Notes: generated by a model not told the origin, from the sequence alone. DNA of 37,631 nucleotides from Faecalibacterium sp. CAG:74 (GCA_000437595.1 FR899894.1:1-37631); one strand, 5' to 3'. Counted from the stretch's first letter, positions 7,123-15,738 are shown. A program made the numbers and translations.

Positions 7123-8013
7123 TTATTGCGGGTCGACGTAATTCGGTTCTTGCCAGATATACCAGTCCGTGCCGTCGGTCAGCATCGTAACCGTGCCGTC
7201 GCCGGAGAAGTAGAGCGCCGCGCCCGGCATGTGGTTCTTCACCCAGCCCGCCGTCACCTTTGTGCTGAGGGCGGAGCGGTTCGGGACGAACAGCACCTGC
7301 GGCTGTGTCTGCTCCACAAAGCTGTCCGGAATCGTCGCCAACCCGTGATGAGGCGCTTTGAGAATATCGCAGCGGAGTTTTTCGCCATACGTCGCGGCGT
7401 ACCACTGCATCGTCTCGTTGTCAATATCGCCGGTCAGGAACGCCCGCGAATCCCCAAACTGCACCATGCAGGCGGCACTGCGGTTGTTCTGCCCCGTCGG
7501 CAGGGGGCAGCGGAAAATCGTCAGCTTTGCGTTGCCCAGCGTCAATTCGTCGCCGTCGCCAATCTGCACATAGGGGATGTTCTTCGTCCCCGTCGCTTTG
7601 ACCGCCTGCTGATGGTAGCCCTCTTCGTCCACATACGTCGTAGTGTTGGGCGACAGGAACGCATCCACCTGATACAAATCGGAGTACATAAGGTAGATGA
7701 AGCCGTGCAGGTGGTCATCGTCGCAGTGCGTGTTGAGCAGATACTTCAGTTCCGTGATGCCATATCCATCCAGCGTCGCATACACGCGCTTGCGATAGCG
7801 CCCTTCGCCGCTGTCCACCATCATGGCTTCCCCGCCGGATTGCAGCACCATCGCGTCTGAGCGGTTCGTGTCAATGCAGGTCAGGCGCAGCGTATCCTTC
7901 TCCGCCCAATCCGCCGGCACATCCGTTTCGTTCTCCACCCGGTATACCTCCGCCTGCGCAGCGCCCAATCCCAGCGCCGCGCACAGCAGCATCAGCAGCA
8001 GTTTCCGTTTCAT
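7123..8013 (-). CDS. Exported ComEC/Rec2-like metallo-beta-lactamase-fold hydrolase
   Basis: A signal peptide (MKRKLLLMLLCAALGLGAAQA) is followed by a metallo-beta-lactamase fold of about 275 residues. The metal motif reads THCDDDHLHG, with aspartate in place of the second histidine. That is the HxDxDH pattern of the ComEC/Rec2 branch, whose C-terminal domains are thought to be nucleases or phosphodiesterases. LTGDID and LKAPHHGL later in the protein complete the metal site. There are no ComEC channel segments, so this is a free secreted form. The start at 8013 has GGAAAGGAAA nearby. The frame runs further upstream only because an intergenic repeat is open there. It is the first gene of a pair with the deacetylase. 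The substrate is unknown. Confidence 0.85.
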   Translation of the reverse strand: MKRKLLLMLLCAALGLGAAQAEVYRVENETDVPADWAEKDTLRLTCIDTNRSDAMVLQSGGEAMMVDSGEGRYRKRVYATLDGYGITELKYLLNTHCDDDHLHGFIYLMYSDLYQVDAFLSPNTTTYVDEEGYHQQAVKATGTKNIPYVQIGDGDELTLGNAKLTIFRCPLPTGQNNRSAACMVQFGDSRAFLTGDIDNETMQWYAATYGEKLRCDILKAPHHGLATIPDSFVEQTQPQVLFVPNRSALSTKVTAGWVKNHMPGAALYFSGDGTVTMLTDGTDWYIWQEPNYVDPQ

Positions 8014-8027
8014 ACGTTTTCCTTTCC

Positions 8028-8212
8028 ACAAGGGAGTTCCTCCCTTGACCCTTCCGCGCGATTCGGTTGGTGACACACTCATGCTGTGTCCGCGTGTTTA
8101 TCCAAGAAAAGTCACGAAAAAATCCAAGTAACATGGGTGGCGACCAGCGAAGGGGTCAAGGGGGCGACCGCAAAGCCCCCTTGTCGCCTCCGCAGAGGCG
8201 AAATTCCTGCGA
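8028..8212. repeat. Mosaic intergenic repeat, copy A
   Basis: This copy contains three hairpin modules shared with other gaps: CAAGGGA/TCCCTTG (8029-8047), CAAGGGGGC/GCCCCCTTG (8157-8183) and TCGCCTC/GAGGCGA (8184-8201). It also has a conserved block from CGCGCGATTC to CGCGTGTTTA (about 8056-8100). It lies between the metallo-hydrolase gene and the amidase gene. I see no reading frame in it with a credible start. Confidence 0.75.
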
Positions 8213-8287
8213 CAAAGCCAAATTGCCAATAAAATAAAGGGCGTTTGCTTCCGCACACAAAGGGGGGCGCAATCCAAGCGCAGCACC

Positions 8288-9613
8288 CTACTGCGCTTGC
8301 ACCCACCCGCGGGCGACCGCAATCTCATACACCCCGTCCGCCATGCCTTCCGCCAGCCATTGCTGATACACCGGCGTCACCAGTAGATATTCCTCCGCCG
8401 GATTCGATAAATACCCCATCTCCACAAGGAAGCACATCATCTTCGCCCAGTTGTTGCCGACATAGTTGTCGTTCAGCCGCACCATGCCCGTGGAGTTCGC
8501 CAGCGTCATACCGACACGCGTTTTCATCGCATCCAGCAGCTTCTGCCCCATTTCGCGGTAGGTGTCCGCATCCGCAACCGCTTTGGCATAGTCGCTGTTC
8601 AGCGGGCCGTAAACCTGTATGCCGCGCTTGCTGCGGTTGCTGGAGTTGTTGCAGTGCAGGCGGAGCATAATCTGCGCGCCGCCCGCTTCCGCGATTTCAC
8701 AGCGTTCTATGTTCGTGTGGAACGTCGTTTGATCTTCGCGGGTCATGACGACGTTCGCGCCCTGCCGAAGCAGCTCGTCGCGCAGGAGCATTCCAATTTC
8801 CAGGCAGACAATGCTCTCGCGGCGATTCGTCTTGGTTCCCTGTGCCATGCCGCCCTTGCCGCTGGTCGAGCCAGTCAGCCCCGGTCCAATCGGCTCATTG
8901 ACGAAGCGCCCGTTTTCCTGATGTCCCGCGTCAATGCAGACGGTCACGCCGCTCAAGCGCCCCTCCTGCCGCTGCGGCGCTTCCGGCGCCTGGTAGCCCT
9001 TGCGCACGGTCGCTTCCTTCTTCATGCTGCCCGATCCGCTTTTCACCTGCACGGTGAACTGCGTCCGCGCGAAGGTCAATTCACTGACGACGTCGCCCTC
9101 GTAATGCCCGTTTTCGTCCGGGTAGACCGGCTGGGTGACGGTTTGTTCCTTGCTTCGCCAGTAGAGGAGCATGTAGTCCGTGCCAATGGCGTTAAACGCA
9201 TAGTGGAAGCCCTCCGGCGTTTCCGTCAGCACGAAATCCGTCACTTTCGCGTTGCTTTTCCCCGTCGGCTTCTGATAATCCGCAGCCTTCGGAAGCGTCG
9301 TCGATGTCTTGCCGATGCTGCCCGTCGTGCGCGCCGAGGTCAGCGTGACGGTCGTTTTGCCGCCCGCGCCGGAGTAGGCAAGGGAAACATCGCCCTCAAA
9401 ATGCCCGTCCGCGCTGTACAGCATCATCCAGCCTTTTTCGGCAGGCGTTGCGTATTCGAGGATGACGAACGGGTCTTGCGCGCCCGCGTCAAAGGCATAA
9501 TGCAGCGCGTATTCCGATGCCGTAAGCGTGATGGACACGCCAGCCGCCTGTGCGGTCGTCGCGCAGAGCAGCGCCAGTACCGCGCAGAGCAGCAGTGACA
9601 GCAGCCTTTTCAT
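8288..9613 (-). CDS. Exported N-acetylmuramoyl-L-alanine amidase (Amidase_3)
   Basis: The mature protein cuts the bond between muramic acid and the stem peptide. Residues 1-23 form a signal peptide. Residues about 24-205 contain two similar beta-rich modules, each ending in a HFEGDV or HYEGDV motif, which may bind the wall. The C-terminal Amidase_3 domain shows CIDAGHQ (H231), LEIG (zinc glutamate), RLHCNN (H320) and the catalytic glutamate in VEMGYLSN. The ATG at 9613 overlaps the TGA of the upstream J-domain gene as ATGA, so translation is probably coupled. A longer reading frame upstream lies inside that gene. A GGAGGGG ribosome site is present. Confidence 0.9.
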   Translation of the reverse strand: MKRLLSLLLCAVLALLCATTAQAAGVSITLTASEYALHYAFDAGAQDPFVILEYATPAEKGWMMLYSADGHFEGDVSLAYSGAGGKTTVTLTSARTTGSIGKTSTTLPKAADYQKPTGKSNAKVTDFVLTETPEGFHYAFNAIGTDYMLLYWRSKEQTVTQPVYPDENGHYEGDVVSELTFARTQFTVQVKSGSGSMKKEATVRKGYQAPEAPQRQEGRLSGVTVCIDAGHQENGRFVNEPIGPGLTGSTSGKGGMAQGTKTNRRESIVCLEIGMLLRDELLRQGANVVMTREDQTTFHTNIERCEIAEAGGAQIMLRLHCNNSSNRSKRGIQVYGPLNSDYAKAVADADTYREMGQKLLDAMKTRVGMTLANSTGMVRLNDNYVGNNWAKMMCFLVEMGYLSNPAEEYLLVTPVYQQWLAEGMADGVYEIAVARGWVQAQ

Positions 9614-10158
9614 CTTTTTTCCCCTCCGTGTTCCTTTTTCCAGCGGCGAATCAGCTTCTGAATGCGACCCCACGGTGTCCGCGACTTTTTCAGCGCCACC
9701 GCCGCGTCCAGCGCCCCCTGCCGGTACAGGTTGTTGTTCGGCTCGCGGCGAATCGCCTCGCGGTAGGACTGGTGCGCTGATTCATACTGTTCCAGCGCCA
9801 TGAGCACTTTGCCCTGCATGGCGTACCACGCGCTGTCGCGGGTGGATGCGCGCAGGAGCTGCCGCAGTGCCGCTTCAGGATTGTCCTGCCGGAGCATCTT
9901 TGCCGCCAGTGTCAGCGCATCCTGCTGGTCAAGTTCGCGGTTGAAGGCAGCGGATGCCGTCGTCCGGTTGACCGCGAGCTTCATCGCTTCCTCATACGCC
10001 AGATTCAGCGTAATCATCTTTTCCTGCGCGGCTTTTCGTTCCGTTTCGTCCTGAAATTTATCGGGATGGCAAGTTTTTACCAATTTGCGATATGCTGCGC
10101 GCACCTGATCCGCGTCGGCAGACGCTTCCAACCCCAATACGCCAAATGGATTCCGCAT
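9610..10158 (-). CDS. J-domain protein with TPR-like tail
   Basis: The 182-residue protein starts with a J domain (residues 3-60) with the HPD tripeptide at 31-33, which stimulates DnaK-type Hsp70 ATPase. It lacks the Gly/Phe and zinc-finger regions of true DnaJ. Residues about 80-150 look like two TPR helix pairs (for example AWYAMQGKVLMALEQYESAH), a protein-binding scaffold. The tail is very basic. The ATG at 10158 is chosen because AGGAGGTG lies 7 bases upstream; a GTG three codons earlier overlaps that site. Its stop overlaps the amidase start by four bases. It may deliver Hsp70 to a specific client, but the client is not evident. Confidence 0.87.
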   Translation of the reverse strand: MRNPFGVLGLEASADADQVRAAYRKLVKTCHPDKFQDETERKAAQEKMITLNLAYEEAMKLAVNRTTASAAFNRELDQQDALTLAAKMLRQDNPEAALRQLLRASTRDSAWYAMQGKVLMALEQYESAHQSYREAIRREPNNNLYRQGALDAAVALKKSRTPWGRIQKLIRRWKKEHGGEKR

Positions 10159-10232
10159 CGCCAACACCTCCTGTTTGCTCTGCGGCTGTTTTGCTATCCT
10201 AATTTACTTGAAGGCACGCAGGTTGTCCCACG

Positions 10233-10365
10233 GAATCAGCAGCCAAGCGCCTGATTCATGGAGCCGTCGCAGTCAGCGCATCCAACAGCAAGGGATGTGA
10301 TGCTGCCTAGCATATATCAATATCCGAAGCCATGAATTTTGAACGGTTCATGGTCATCCTTCGGA
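10233..10365. other. Two stem-loops between the murA and J-domain genes
   Basis: GAATCAG/CTGATTC arms (10233-10239 and 10251-10257) form one stem. TCCGAAG-CCATGAA (10323-10336) with TTCATGG and CTTCGGA (10347-10353 and 10359-10365) form a longer interrupted one. Neither has a T-run. The longer one is 7 bases past the murA stop and may stabilise or process that mRNA. Confidence 0.45.
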
Positions 10366-10371
10366 ACCCCG

Positions 10372-11658
10372 TCACTCGAACTTCTCGCGCCGGATTTCCG
10401 CGCCCAGCGAGCACAGCTTGTCTTCCAGATGCTCATAGCCGCGGTCGATGTACTCCGGCTCGTAGATTTCCGTCACGCCGCGCGCCATCAAGCCCGCAAT
10501 CACCAGCGCCGCCCCCGCGCGCAGGTCGGTGGCTGTTACCGGTGCGCCGTACAGCTCCGGCACGCCCTCGATAATCGCCGTCGCGTTGTCCACGAATTGA
10601 ACGTGTGCGCCCATATGCCCAATTTCGGTCAGATGTTTCAGCCGCGATTCAAAGATAGTTTCGCGGACGATGGACTGCCCCATCGCTGTCGTCAGCAGCG
10701 TACTCATCGGCTGCTGCAGGTCAGTCGGGAAGCCCGGATACACCTGCGTCTTGATGTTCACGCCGCGGTAGCCGCACAGCGTTCCGCGCACACGCAGGGT
10801 ATCGTCGGATTCCGTCACGCGCGCGCCCATTTCCAGCAGCTTCGCCGACAGCGCTTCCATATGCGTCGGAATGCAGCCTGTCAGTTCCACATCGCCGTGC
10901 GTCGCCGCCGCCGCAATCATCAGCGTGCCCGTCTCAATCTGGTCAGGGATGACGGTGTAGTTTGCGCCGTGGAGATAATCGCGCCCGAAGATGCGGATAA
11001 CATCCGTGCCCGCGCCCTTGACGCGCGCGCCCATCGAGTTCAGGAAGTTCGCCAAATCCACGACATGCGGCTCCTTGGCGGCATTGTAGATAATGGTCGT
11101 GCCGTGTGCCTTGGCAGCAGCGAGCATCACGTTAATCGTCGCGCCGACAGATACGCAGTCAAAAACAACGTCCGTGCCCGTCAGCACGTCCGCTTTCGCC
11201 TTGATGCGCCCGCCCATCTGTTCTACATTTGCGCCCAGCATCCGGAAGCCCTTGAGGTGCTGGTCAATCGGGCGCGACCCGATTTCGCATCCGCCGGGCT
11301 GGTATACCTCCGCCTGACCACGCCGCCCCAGCAGCGCACCCAGCAGGTAGTAGCTTGCGCGCAGGCGCTGCGAATCACGGTAGGAGACCTGCCAGCCTTC
11401 CGCCGGGCGCGGGTCAACGGTCATGAAGCGGTTCGGCTCGTAATTCACCTTCGCGCCAAGGCTGCAAAGAATATCCACCAGCGCATGAACATCCGAAATA
11501 TCCGGCAGATTCTCAATGGTGCAGGGTTCGTCGCACAGCAGCGTTGCGGGAATGACCGCCACCGCCGTGTTTTTACCGCCGCTGATGTGTACCGTTCCCT
11601 GAAGCGCGTGACCGCCCGTGATGAGCATTCGTTCTTTCATGAACATGGTATCCGGCAT
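10372..11658 (-). CDS. murA: UDP-N-acetylglucosamine 1-carboxyvinyltransferase (MurA)
   Basis: MurA transfers enolpyruvate from PEP to UDP-GlcNAc, the first committed step of peptidoglycan synthesis, in the cytoplasm. At 428 residues the length is usual. SGGKN (residues 26-30) near the N-terminus binds substrate. The flexible active-site loop PGGCEIGSRP carries the catalytic cysteine C124, the residue modified by fosfomycin, so this enzyme should be sensitive. PTDLQQP and the C-terminal EYIDRGYE also fit. Firmicutes often carry two MurA paralogs; the window does not show whether another exists. The ribosome site AGGAGGTGAG lies 9 bases before the ATG. It is the first of a run of envelope genes on this strand, but stem-loops and a 200-bp gap separate it from the J-domain gene. 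Confidence 0.93.
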   Translation of the reverse strand: MPDTMFMKERMLITGGHALQGTVHISGGKNTAVAVIPATLLCDEPCTIENLPDISDVHALVDILCSLGAKVNYEPNRFMTVDPRPAEGWQVSYRDSQRLRASYYLLGALLGRRGQAEVYQPGGCEIGSRPIDQHLKGFRMLGANVEQMGGRIKAKADVLTGTDVVFDCVSVGATINVMLAAAKAHGTTIIYNAAKEPHVVDLANFLNSMGARVKGAGTDVIRIFGRDYLHGANYTVIPDQIETGTLMIAAAATHGDVELTGCIPTHMEALSAKLLEMGARVTESDDTLRVRGTLCGYRGVNIKTQVYPGFPTDLQQPMSTLLTTAMGQSIVRETIFESRLKHLTEIGHMGAHVQFVDNATAIIEGVPELYGAPVTATDLRAGAALVIAGLMARGVTEIYEPEYIDRGYEHLEDKLCSLGAEIRREKFE

Positions 11659-11738
11659 AGTGCCGGCTCACCTCCTGCTGCAATGTTTCAAAACGGAGCA
11701 GCCTGCGCGCCCCGGTATATTCGCAAAGTGTCTGAACG

Positions 11739-11764
11739 CGGAATGTCCGCTAATGAACATTCCG
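11739..11764. promoter_or_regulatory. Dyad in the murA leader
   Basis: CGGAATGT (11739-11746) and ACATTCCG (11757-11764) are perfect arms with a 10-base spacer. The dyad lies just downstream of the predicted start of murA transcription. It may be an operator or an RNA hairpin. Confidence 0.45.
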
Positions 11765-11774
11765 TGGACATTTT

Positions 11775-11803
11775 ATTATAGCATAGGAAGCGCATTTGTG
11801 CAA
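11775..11803 (-). promoter_or_regulatory. Promoter of murA
   Basis: On the minus strand TTGCAC (11803-11798) and TATAAT (11780-11775) are 17 bases apart. The -10 is perfect and the -35 is weak. Confidence 0.6.
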
Positions 11804-11841
11804 CCTTCGCATTTTGAAAAAGTCCGGCAGCGCTTTTCCCC

Positions 11842-11870
11842 TTGACTTCACCGGCGTTTCGCGTTACAAT
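11842..11870 (+). promoter_or_regulatory. Promoter of the Eis-like acetyltransferase gene
   Basis: TTGACT (11842-11847) and TACAAT (11865-11870) are separated by 17 bases, about 25 bases before the start codon at 11901. It is divergent from the murA promoter. Confidence 0.8.
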
Positions 11871-11900
11871 TTCAGTGTAACGCAGGAGGTGTTTCCCTAC

Positions 11901-13121
11901 ATGGAACAAAGCATGGATTTGCCGCAGGGCTATCAGATACGACCGCTGACGACCGACGACCTTGACCAGTACAACGCCCTGCTTCGTTATGCCTTTCAGG
12001 TGACGGAGCAGGAACTGTTCGACACCGGTTGGAAGGACGAGGAAATCAAGCAGTCCAAGTGCCCCGTGCTCAAGCGCGCGGACGTGCTGGGCTGTTTTGA
12101 CCGCGAAACCCTCATTTCGCAGATTGCCGTCTACCCCTTGAAGGCGAATATCTACGACTCGGTGTACCCCATCGGGTTCGTCACCAGCGTCTGCACCTAC
12201 CCGGAATACACCGGGCGCGGCATCATGAAGCGCCTGATGTACCAGGCGCTGGTACACATGCGGGAGCGCAAACAGCCCTTCGGGATGCTGTTCCCTTACT
12301 CCATCCCGCTCTACCGCCGCTTCGGCTGGGAAATCATCTCCAACAAAATCTCCTTCACCGTCAAGGACAGGCAGATTCCGTCCAAGGCAAAAGCGCCCGG
12401 CTATGTCCGCCGCGTCAACTGGGAGAACAAGGATTTTATGAACCTCCACACGCGCTTTGCCAGCAGCACCCACGGGTGCCTGTTCCGCAACTCGCTGGCG
12501 TGGGAGGAATACTGGCGCTGGGACGAGGATGACACCGTCGTCGCCGTCTACTACGACCAGCACGCTACCCCGATGGGCTACATGGTCTACCTCATCAAGG
12601 ATGATATCATGCACATCAAGGAAATGATTTACATCAACCGTGAGGCGCATGAAGGCTTGTGGGAATACATCCGTGCGCACGACTCGATGATTGACGAGGT
12701 GCGCGGCAATTCCTACTTCAACGAGCCGATTGCCTTTGAGATGGATGACGGCGATATCCGCGAGATGATTCGCCCGTACATCATGGGGCGCATCGTCGAT
12801 GTGGAAGAGTTCCTGCACCTCTACCACTGTTCGCCGGAGGAAAAGGGCGTCTGCTTCGATTTGGATATTGATGATGCCTTCCTGCCGTGGAACAACCGCC
12901 CGTTCCGCGTCTGGTTCGAGGGCGGGAACTGCACGCTGACCGACCGCGACCCGGATTACGAGCTGCGCATGAGCATCGCGACGCTCTCGACCCTGCTTAT
13001 CGGCTACAAGACCGCCGCGAAGTTAGCGCGCATTGGGCGCATCACAGGCTCTGACGAAGCGATTGCCCGTCTTGACCACGCGCTGCTGCATGAAGCCCCC
13101 TACATTTCCGACTACATCTGA
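11901..13121 (+). CDS. Eis-like GNAT N-acetyltransferase
   Basis: The 406-residue length and layout match the Eis group: two GNAT-type halves and a C-terminal SCP2-like domain. The acetyl-CoA loop is visible in the N-terminal half as VCTYPEYTGRGIMKRLM. A tryptophan- and aromatic-rich middle follows, then a C-terminal domain with the usual DGDIREMIRPYIMGRIVDV stretch. In Mycobacterium Eis, the free C-terminal carboxylate takes part in catalysis, and aminoglycosides or other amines are acetylated. Here the acceptor is unknown; Clostridia have many such proteins with no proven drug role. The start is fixed by AGGAGGTG 9 bases upstream; the upstream part of the open frame overlaps the promoter. 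A terminator follows at 13134. Confidence 0.88.
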   Translation: MEQSMDLPQGYQIRPLTTDDLDQYNALLRYAFQVTEQELFDTGWKDEEIKQSKCPVLKRADVLGCFDRETLISQIAVYPLKANIYDSVYPIGFVTSVCTYPEYTGRGIMKRLMYQALVHMRERKQPFGMLFPYSIPLYRRFGWEIISNKISFTVKDRQIPSKAKAPGYVRRVNWENKDFMNLHTRFASSTHGCLFRNSLAWEEYWRWDEDDTVVAVYYDQHATPMGYMVYLIKDDIMHIKEMIYINREAHEGLWEYIRAHDSMIDEVRGNSYFNEPIAFEMDDGDIREMIRPYIMGRIVDVEEFLHLYHCSPEEKGVCFDLDIDDAFLPWNNRPFRVWFEGGNCTLTDRDPDYELRMSIATLSTLLIGYKTAAKLARIGRITGSDEAIARLDHALLHEAPYISDYI

Positions 13122-13133
13122 CCAACGTATCAT

Positions 13134-13159
13134 GCGGCTGCGCTGGCAGTCGCATTTTT
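13134..13159 (+). terminator. Terminator of the Eis-like gene
   Basis: GCGGCTGC (13134-13141) pairs with GCAGTCGC (13146-13153) with one G-T pair. ATTTTTC follows. Confidence 0.75.
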
Positions 13160-13162
13160 CAT

Positions 13163-13480
13163 ACAAGGGAGTTCCTCCCTTGACCCTTTCGCGCGATTGA
13201 GTTAGTTGCATCTACTTACTGTTCTCGCGTGTTTATGCAGGGTTTCGCCTCTGCAGAGGTGACCAGAGGGCTTTCCGATCGCCCTCTGGACTGCTTCGGT
13301 GCCCTCTTGCATAGTAGATTTTTATTGTTTCTTTGATTCAGTTTGTGTACCCCTTCGTTCCCCCATAAACACTACTGCACAGGAACATGGGAGGGAATGC
13401 GAAGGGGTCAAGGGGGCGACCGCAAACTTGTCTGTTTTCATTGCCCCCTTGTCGCGCCCGCAGGCGCGAAACCCCTGCGA
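13163..13480. repeat. Mosaic intergenic repeat, copy B
   Basis: It fills most of the 385-bp gap before the M28 peptidase gene. It contains the CAAGGGA/TCCCTTG hairpin, the CGCGCGATTG to CGCGTGTTTA block (to about 13235), and two hairpin pairs. One is TCGCCTC/GAGGTGA (13245-13262) followed by CCAGAGGGC/GCCCTCTGG. The other is CAAGGGGGC/GCCCCCTTG followed by TCGCGCC/GGCGCGA (13452-13469). No gene is evident in it. Confidence 0.75.
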
Positions 13481-13506
13481 TTTCATTGCTTTAGGAGGGA
13501 TTTACG

Positions 13507-15657
13507 ATGTTCATTTTCCTGCTCATCCTGTTTGTCTGCATCCTGCTGCTGCCCTCGTGCGCCCGCGCCGACGAAGCCCCCGCCGCGCATCAGCGACGCT
13601 CTTTGCAGTCCCTCCATGACGCGTTCAGCAGCGCCGCCAATTCTCAGTACGCCTATTCCATCGCGCACCGCCTCGCCACTGACTTCCATCTCCATAATAA
13701 CGCCACCTACGGCGGTCGTCAGGCAGGCAGCGACGCGGAACACGCCGCGGCGGATTATCTCGCGGACGAAATGCGCCGCATTGGGCTGTCCGACGTCGAA
13801 AAGGCGGCGGCGAAGTGCGATAAGTGGCAGTTCAATGGCGCATCCTTCACCGTGAACGGCACGGAATACCCTGTTTATACCTACGCCACGGCATCCACCG
13901 TCCCCGAAGGCATCACCGCCCCGATTGTCTATGTGGGGCGCGGCACAATGTATGACTATGAGGGGGTAGATGTCAAGGGCAAAATCGTGCTGGTGGATAT
14001 TGACCAGCGCGCCGACTGGTGGATTACCTACCCCATGCTGGAAGCGGAGCATCAGGGCGCGGCTGCGATTCTCGCGGCGAACGTCGGCGGTTTCGGGCAG
14101 GTCGCAGACGACGCGCTGAACAGTCAGGATATCTGCGGCCCGACGAGCATCCCAACCTGCTCCATCGGCGTTCGCGCAAGCCGTGAAATCCGCGCGCAAT
14201 TGCCGCACGGCACTGTACTGGGGACACTGAAGGTGGATAACACCGTTGAAATCGGCAAGGGGACAACCTACAACGTCACCGGGCGCATCCGCGGCAAGTC
14301 CTCCGAATTCCAGATTCTCCTCGGCGGTCACTATGACACGCACTTCTGGGGCTTTCAGGATGACTGCTGTGCCGTCGGGCTGGTGCTGGCCGCCGCAAAA
14401 GCCATGCTGGATAGCGGTTTCGAGCCGGAAAATGACATCGTGTTCTGCCTGCACGGCGCAGAGGAATGGGGATCGAGCTACACGCAGTTCGACTGGACGG
14501 TCGGCGCGTGGGAAATGATTAACACCCTGCACCCGGAGTGGGTCGGCAAAACGCTGGCATTCCTGAATTTCGAGCTGCCCGCGTATGAGTTCGCGACGTA
14601 CACCACAACCTATTCCGCGCCGGAAATGTTCTCGCTCCTGCGCGACTTCACCACGCGCTATCCCTACGCGCCCAAACCGCAGGGCTGCTTCCCGGATGGC
14701 GTGCTGACCGAAGGCTATCAGACCTATACCTATTCCGATGATTTCTCCTACTACGCGGCAGGCGTTCCATCCACGGTCAACGGCTTCCTGCTGCAAAAGG
14801 ACATGGAACACGTTCACCCGTTCTACATCGACTATTACCATACGCAGTATGATACACCCGACACCTACAACGACGCGGTGATGGCGTTCAACCTGCGTTA
14901 TTACGGCGCACTGGCGATTTACATCGACCAGATGCCCGCCTTGCAGCTGGATTTCACCGCGCAATATACACGCCTGAAAGATGCGCTGGATGCGGACATT
15001 TTCGCGCAATCCGGCGCGGATGCTGCTTTGTACCGCGGCGTTGTCGAATCTCTTCTGCCGCCCGCACAGGCATTGAAAGCGCGCATCGACACCCTGAACG
15101 CGCGCTATCTTGCCGCGGATGAAGCCGGTGATACCGCCGAAATGACTCGCCTGCGTCAGGCGGGCCGCCCGCTGATTCGCAAGGTGCTGAACGCCTTCCG
15201 TTACTGCCAGAAGTACCTCTTGGGCTTGATGTACGAGCGCCCGATTGTGCCGCATCAGGCCCCGCAGGAGACCATTGCCCTGTGCCAGCACATCATTGAC
15301 TGCTTGGTGCGCCACGACCCGGCAACGGCTGTTGACCAATATGTTGCGACGGTTAATAACTGCCTGGAAAGCTACTCCATTTATTTCTCGCCCGCGGTGA
15401 TTGATACGCTGAATGATATGAACTGGGGCGCGGGAAATCAGGATAATTTGTACTTTGGGACGAATATCAACTTTGATAAGGCGGAAGTTGAGGAAGCGTC
15501 AAGGAGCGTGTATCAGCGGCGCGCGGAGATTGGCGGGGATTTTGCGAAGGAAATTCGGGTGTATCGGGATGCAATTGACATGGAGAAGAAGAAACTGCGC
15601 GCGGATGTGCACAAGGAAACCGAGGCAATCGGCTGGTTAAAGGACTTGTTGGGGTAA
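13507..15657 (+). CDS. Exported M28 family zinc aminopeptidase with PA-like insert
   Basis: A very hydrophobic N-terminus (residues 1-22) could be a signal peptide, or a lipoprotein signal with LPSC, though Pro in that box is unusual. A PA-type insert (about 110-250) precedes the M28 metallopeptidase core. Zinc-site residues visible are GGHYDT (H275), FQDDCC (D285/D286), AEEWG (E319, E320) and YHTQYDT (H445). The usual bridging motif is D-N; here the aspartate is followed by cysteines. A helical C-terminal extension of about 200 residues has no recognised domain. At 716 residues it is longer than most M28 enzymes. AGGAGGG lies 8 bases before the ATG. It probably trims extracellular peptides for uptake. 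Confidence 0.85.
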   Translation: MFIFLLILFVCILLLPSCARADEAPAAHQRRSLQSLHDAFSSAANSQYAYSIAHRLATDFHLHNNATYGGRQAGSDAEHAAADYLADEMRRIGLSDVEKAAAKCDKWQFNGASFTVNGTEYPVYTYATASTVPEGITAPIVYVGRGTMYDYEGVDVKGKIVLVDIDQRADWWITYPMLEAEHQGAAAILAANVGGFGQVADDALNSQDICGPTSIPTCSIGVRASREIRAQLPHGTVLGTLKVDNTVEIGKGTTYNVTGRIRGKSSEFQILLGGHYDTHFWGFQDDCCAVGLVLAAAKAMLDSGFEPENDIVFCLHGAEEWGSSYTQFDWTVGAWEMINTLHPEWVGKTLAFLNFELPAYEFATYTTTYSAPEMFSLLRDFTTRYPYAPKPQGCFPDGVLTEGYQTYTYSDDFSYYAAGVPSTVNGFLLQKDMEHVHPFYIDYYHTQYDTPDTYNDAVMAFNLRYYGALAIYIDQMPALQLDFTAQYTRLKDALDADIFAQSGADAALYRGVVESLLPPAQALKARIDTLNARYLAADEAGDTAEMTRLRQAGRPLIRKVLNAFRYCQKYLLGLMYERPIVPHQAPQETIALCQHIIDCLVRHDPATAVDQYVATVNNCLESYSIYFSPAVIDTLNDMNWGAGNQDNLYFGTNINFDKAEVEEASRSVYQRRAEIGGDFAKEIRVYRDAIDMEKKKLRADVHKETEAIGWLKDLLG

Positions 15658-15658
15658 A

Positions 15659-15706
15659 AGGCGCCCAAGGGCTTTCCGATTTCTTTGCGCACTCCCATGT
15701 TCCTGG
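15659..15706. repeat. Mosaic intergenic repeat, degenerate copy E
   Basis: CCAAGGGCTTTCC near 15672 and TCCCATGTTCCTG near 15694-15706 match pieces of copies B and C. The right hairpin arm is lost. Confidence 0.45.
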
Positions 15707-15738
15707 TCTTTTTATGCAGTCTGGCATTTATGGAGGTT

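Noticed and set aside
8028..8082. Longer N-terminus for the ComEC-like hydrolase
   Set aside because: The extra codons come from an intergenic repeat; the signal peptide and ribosome site place the start at 8013.
8098..8328. Small proteins in the mosaic repeats (also near 13299-13619 and 19600-19815)
   Set aside because: The frames are open only through repeat sequence, differ between copies, and lack ribosome sites.
13483..15339. A 618-residue open frame opposite the M28 peptidase gene
   Set aside because: It is antisense to a gene with clear catalytic motifs and signal peptide, with no support of its own.
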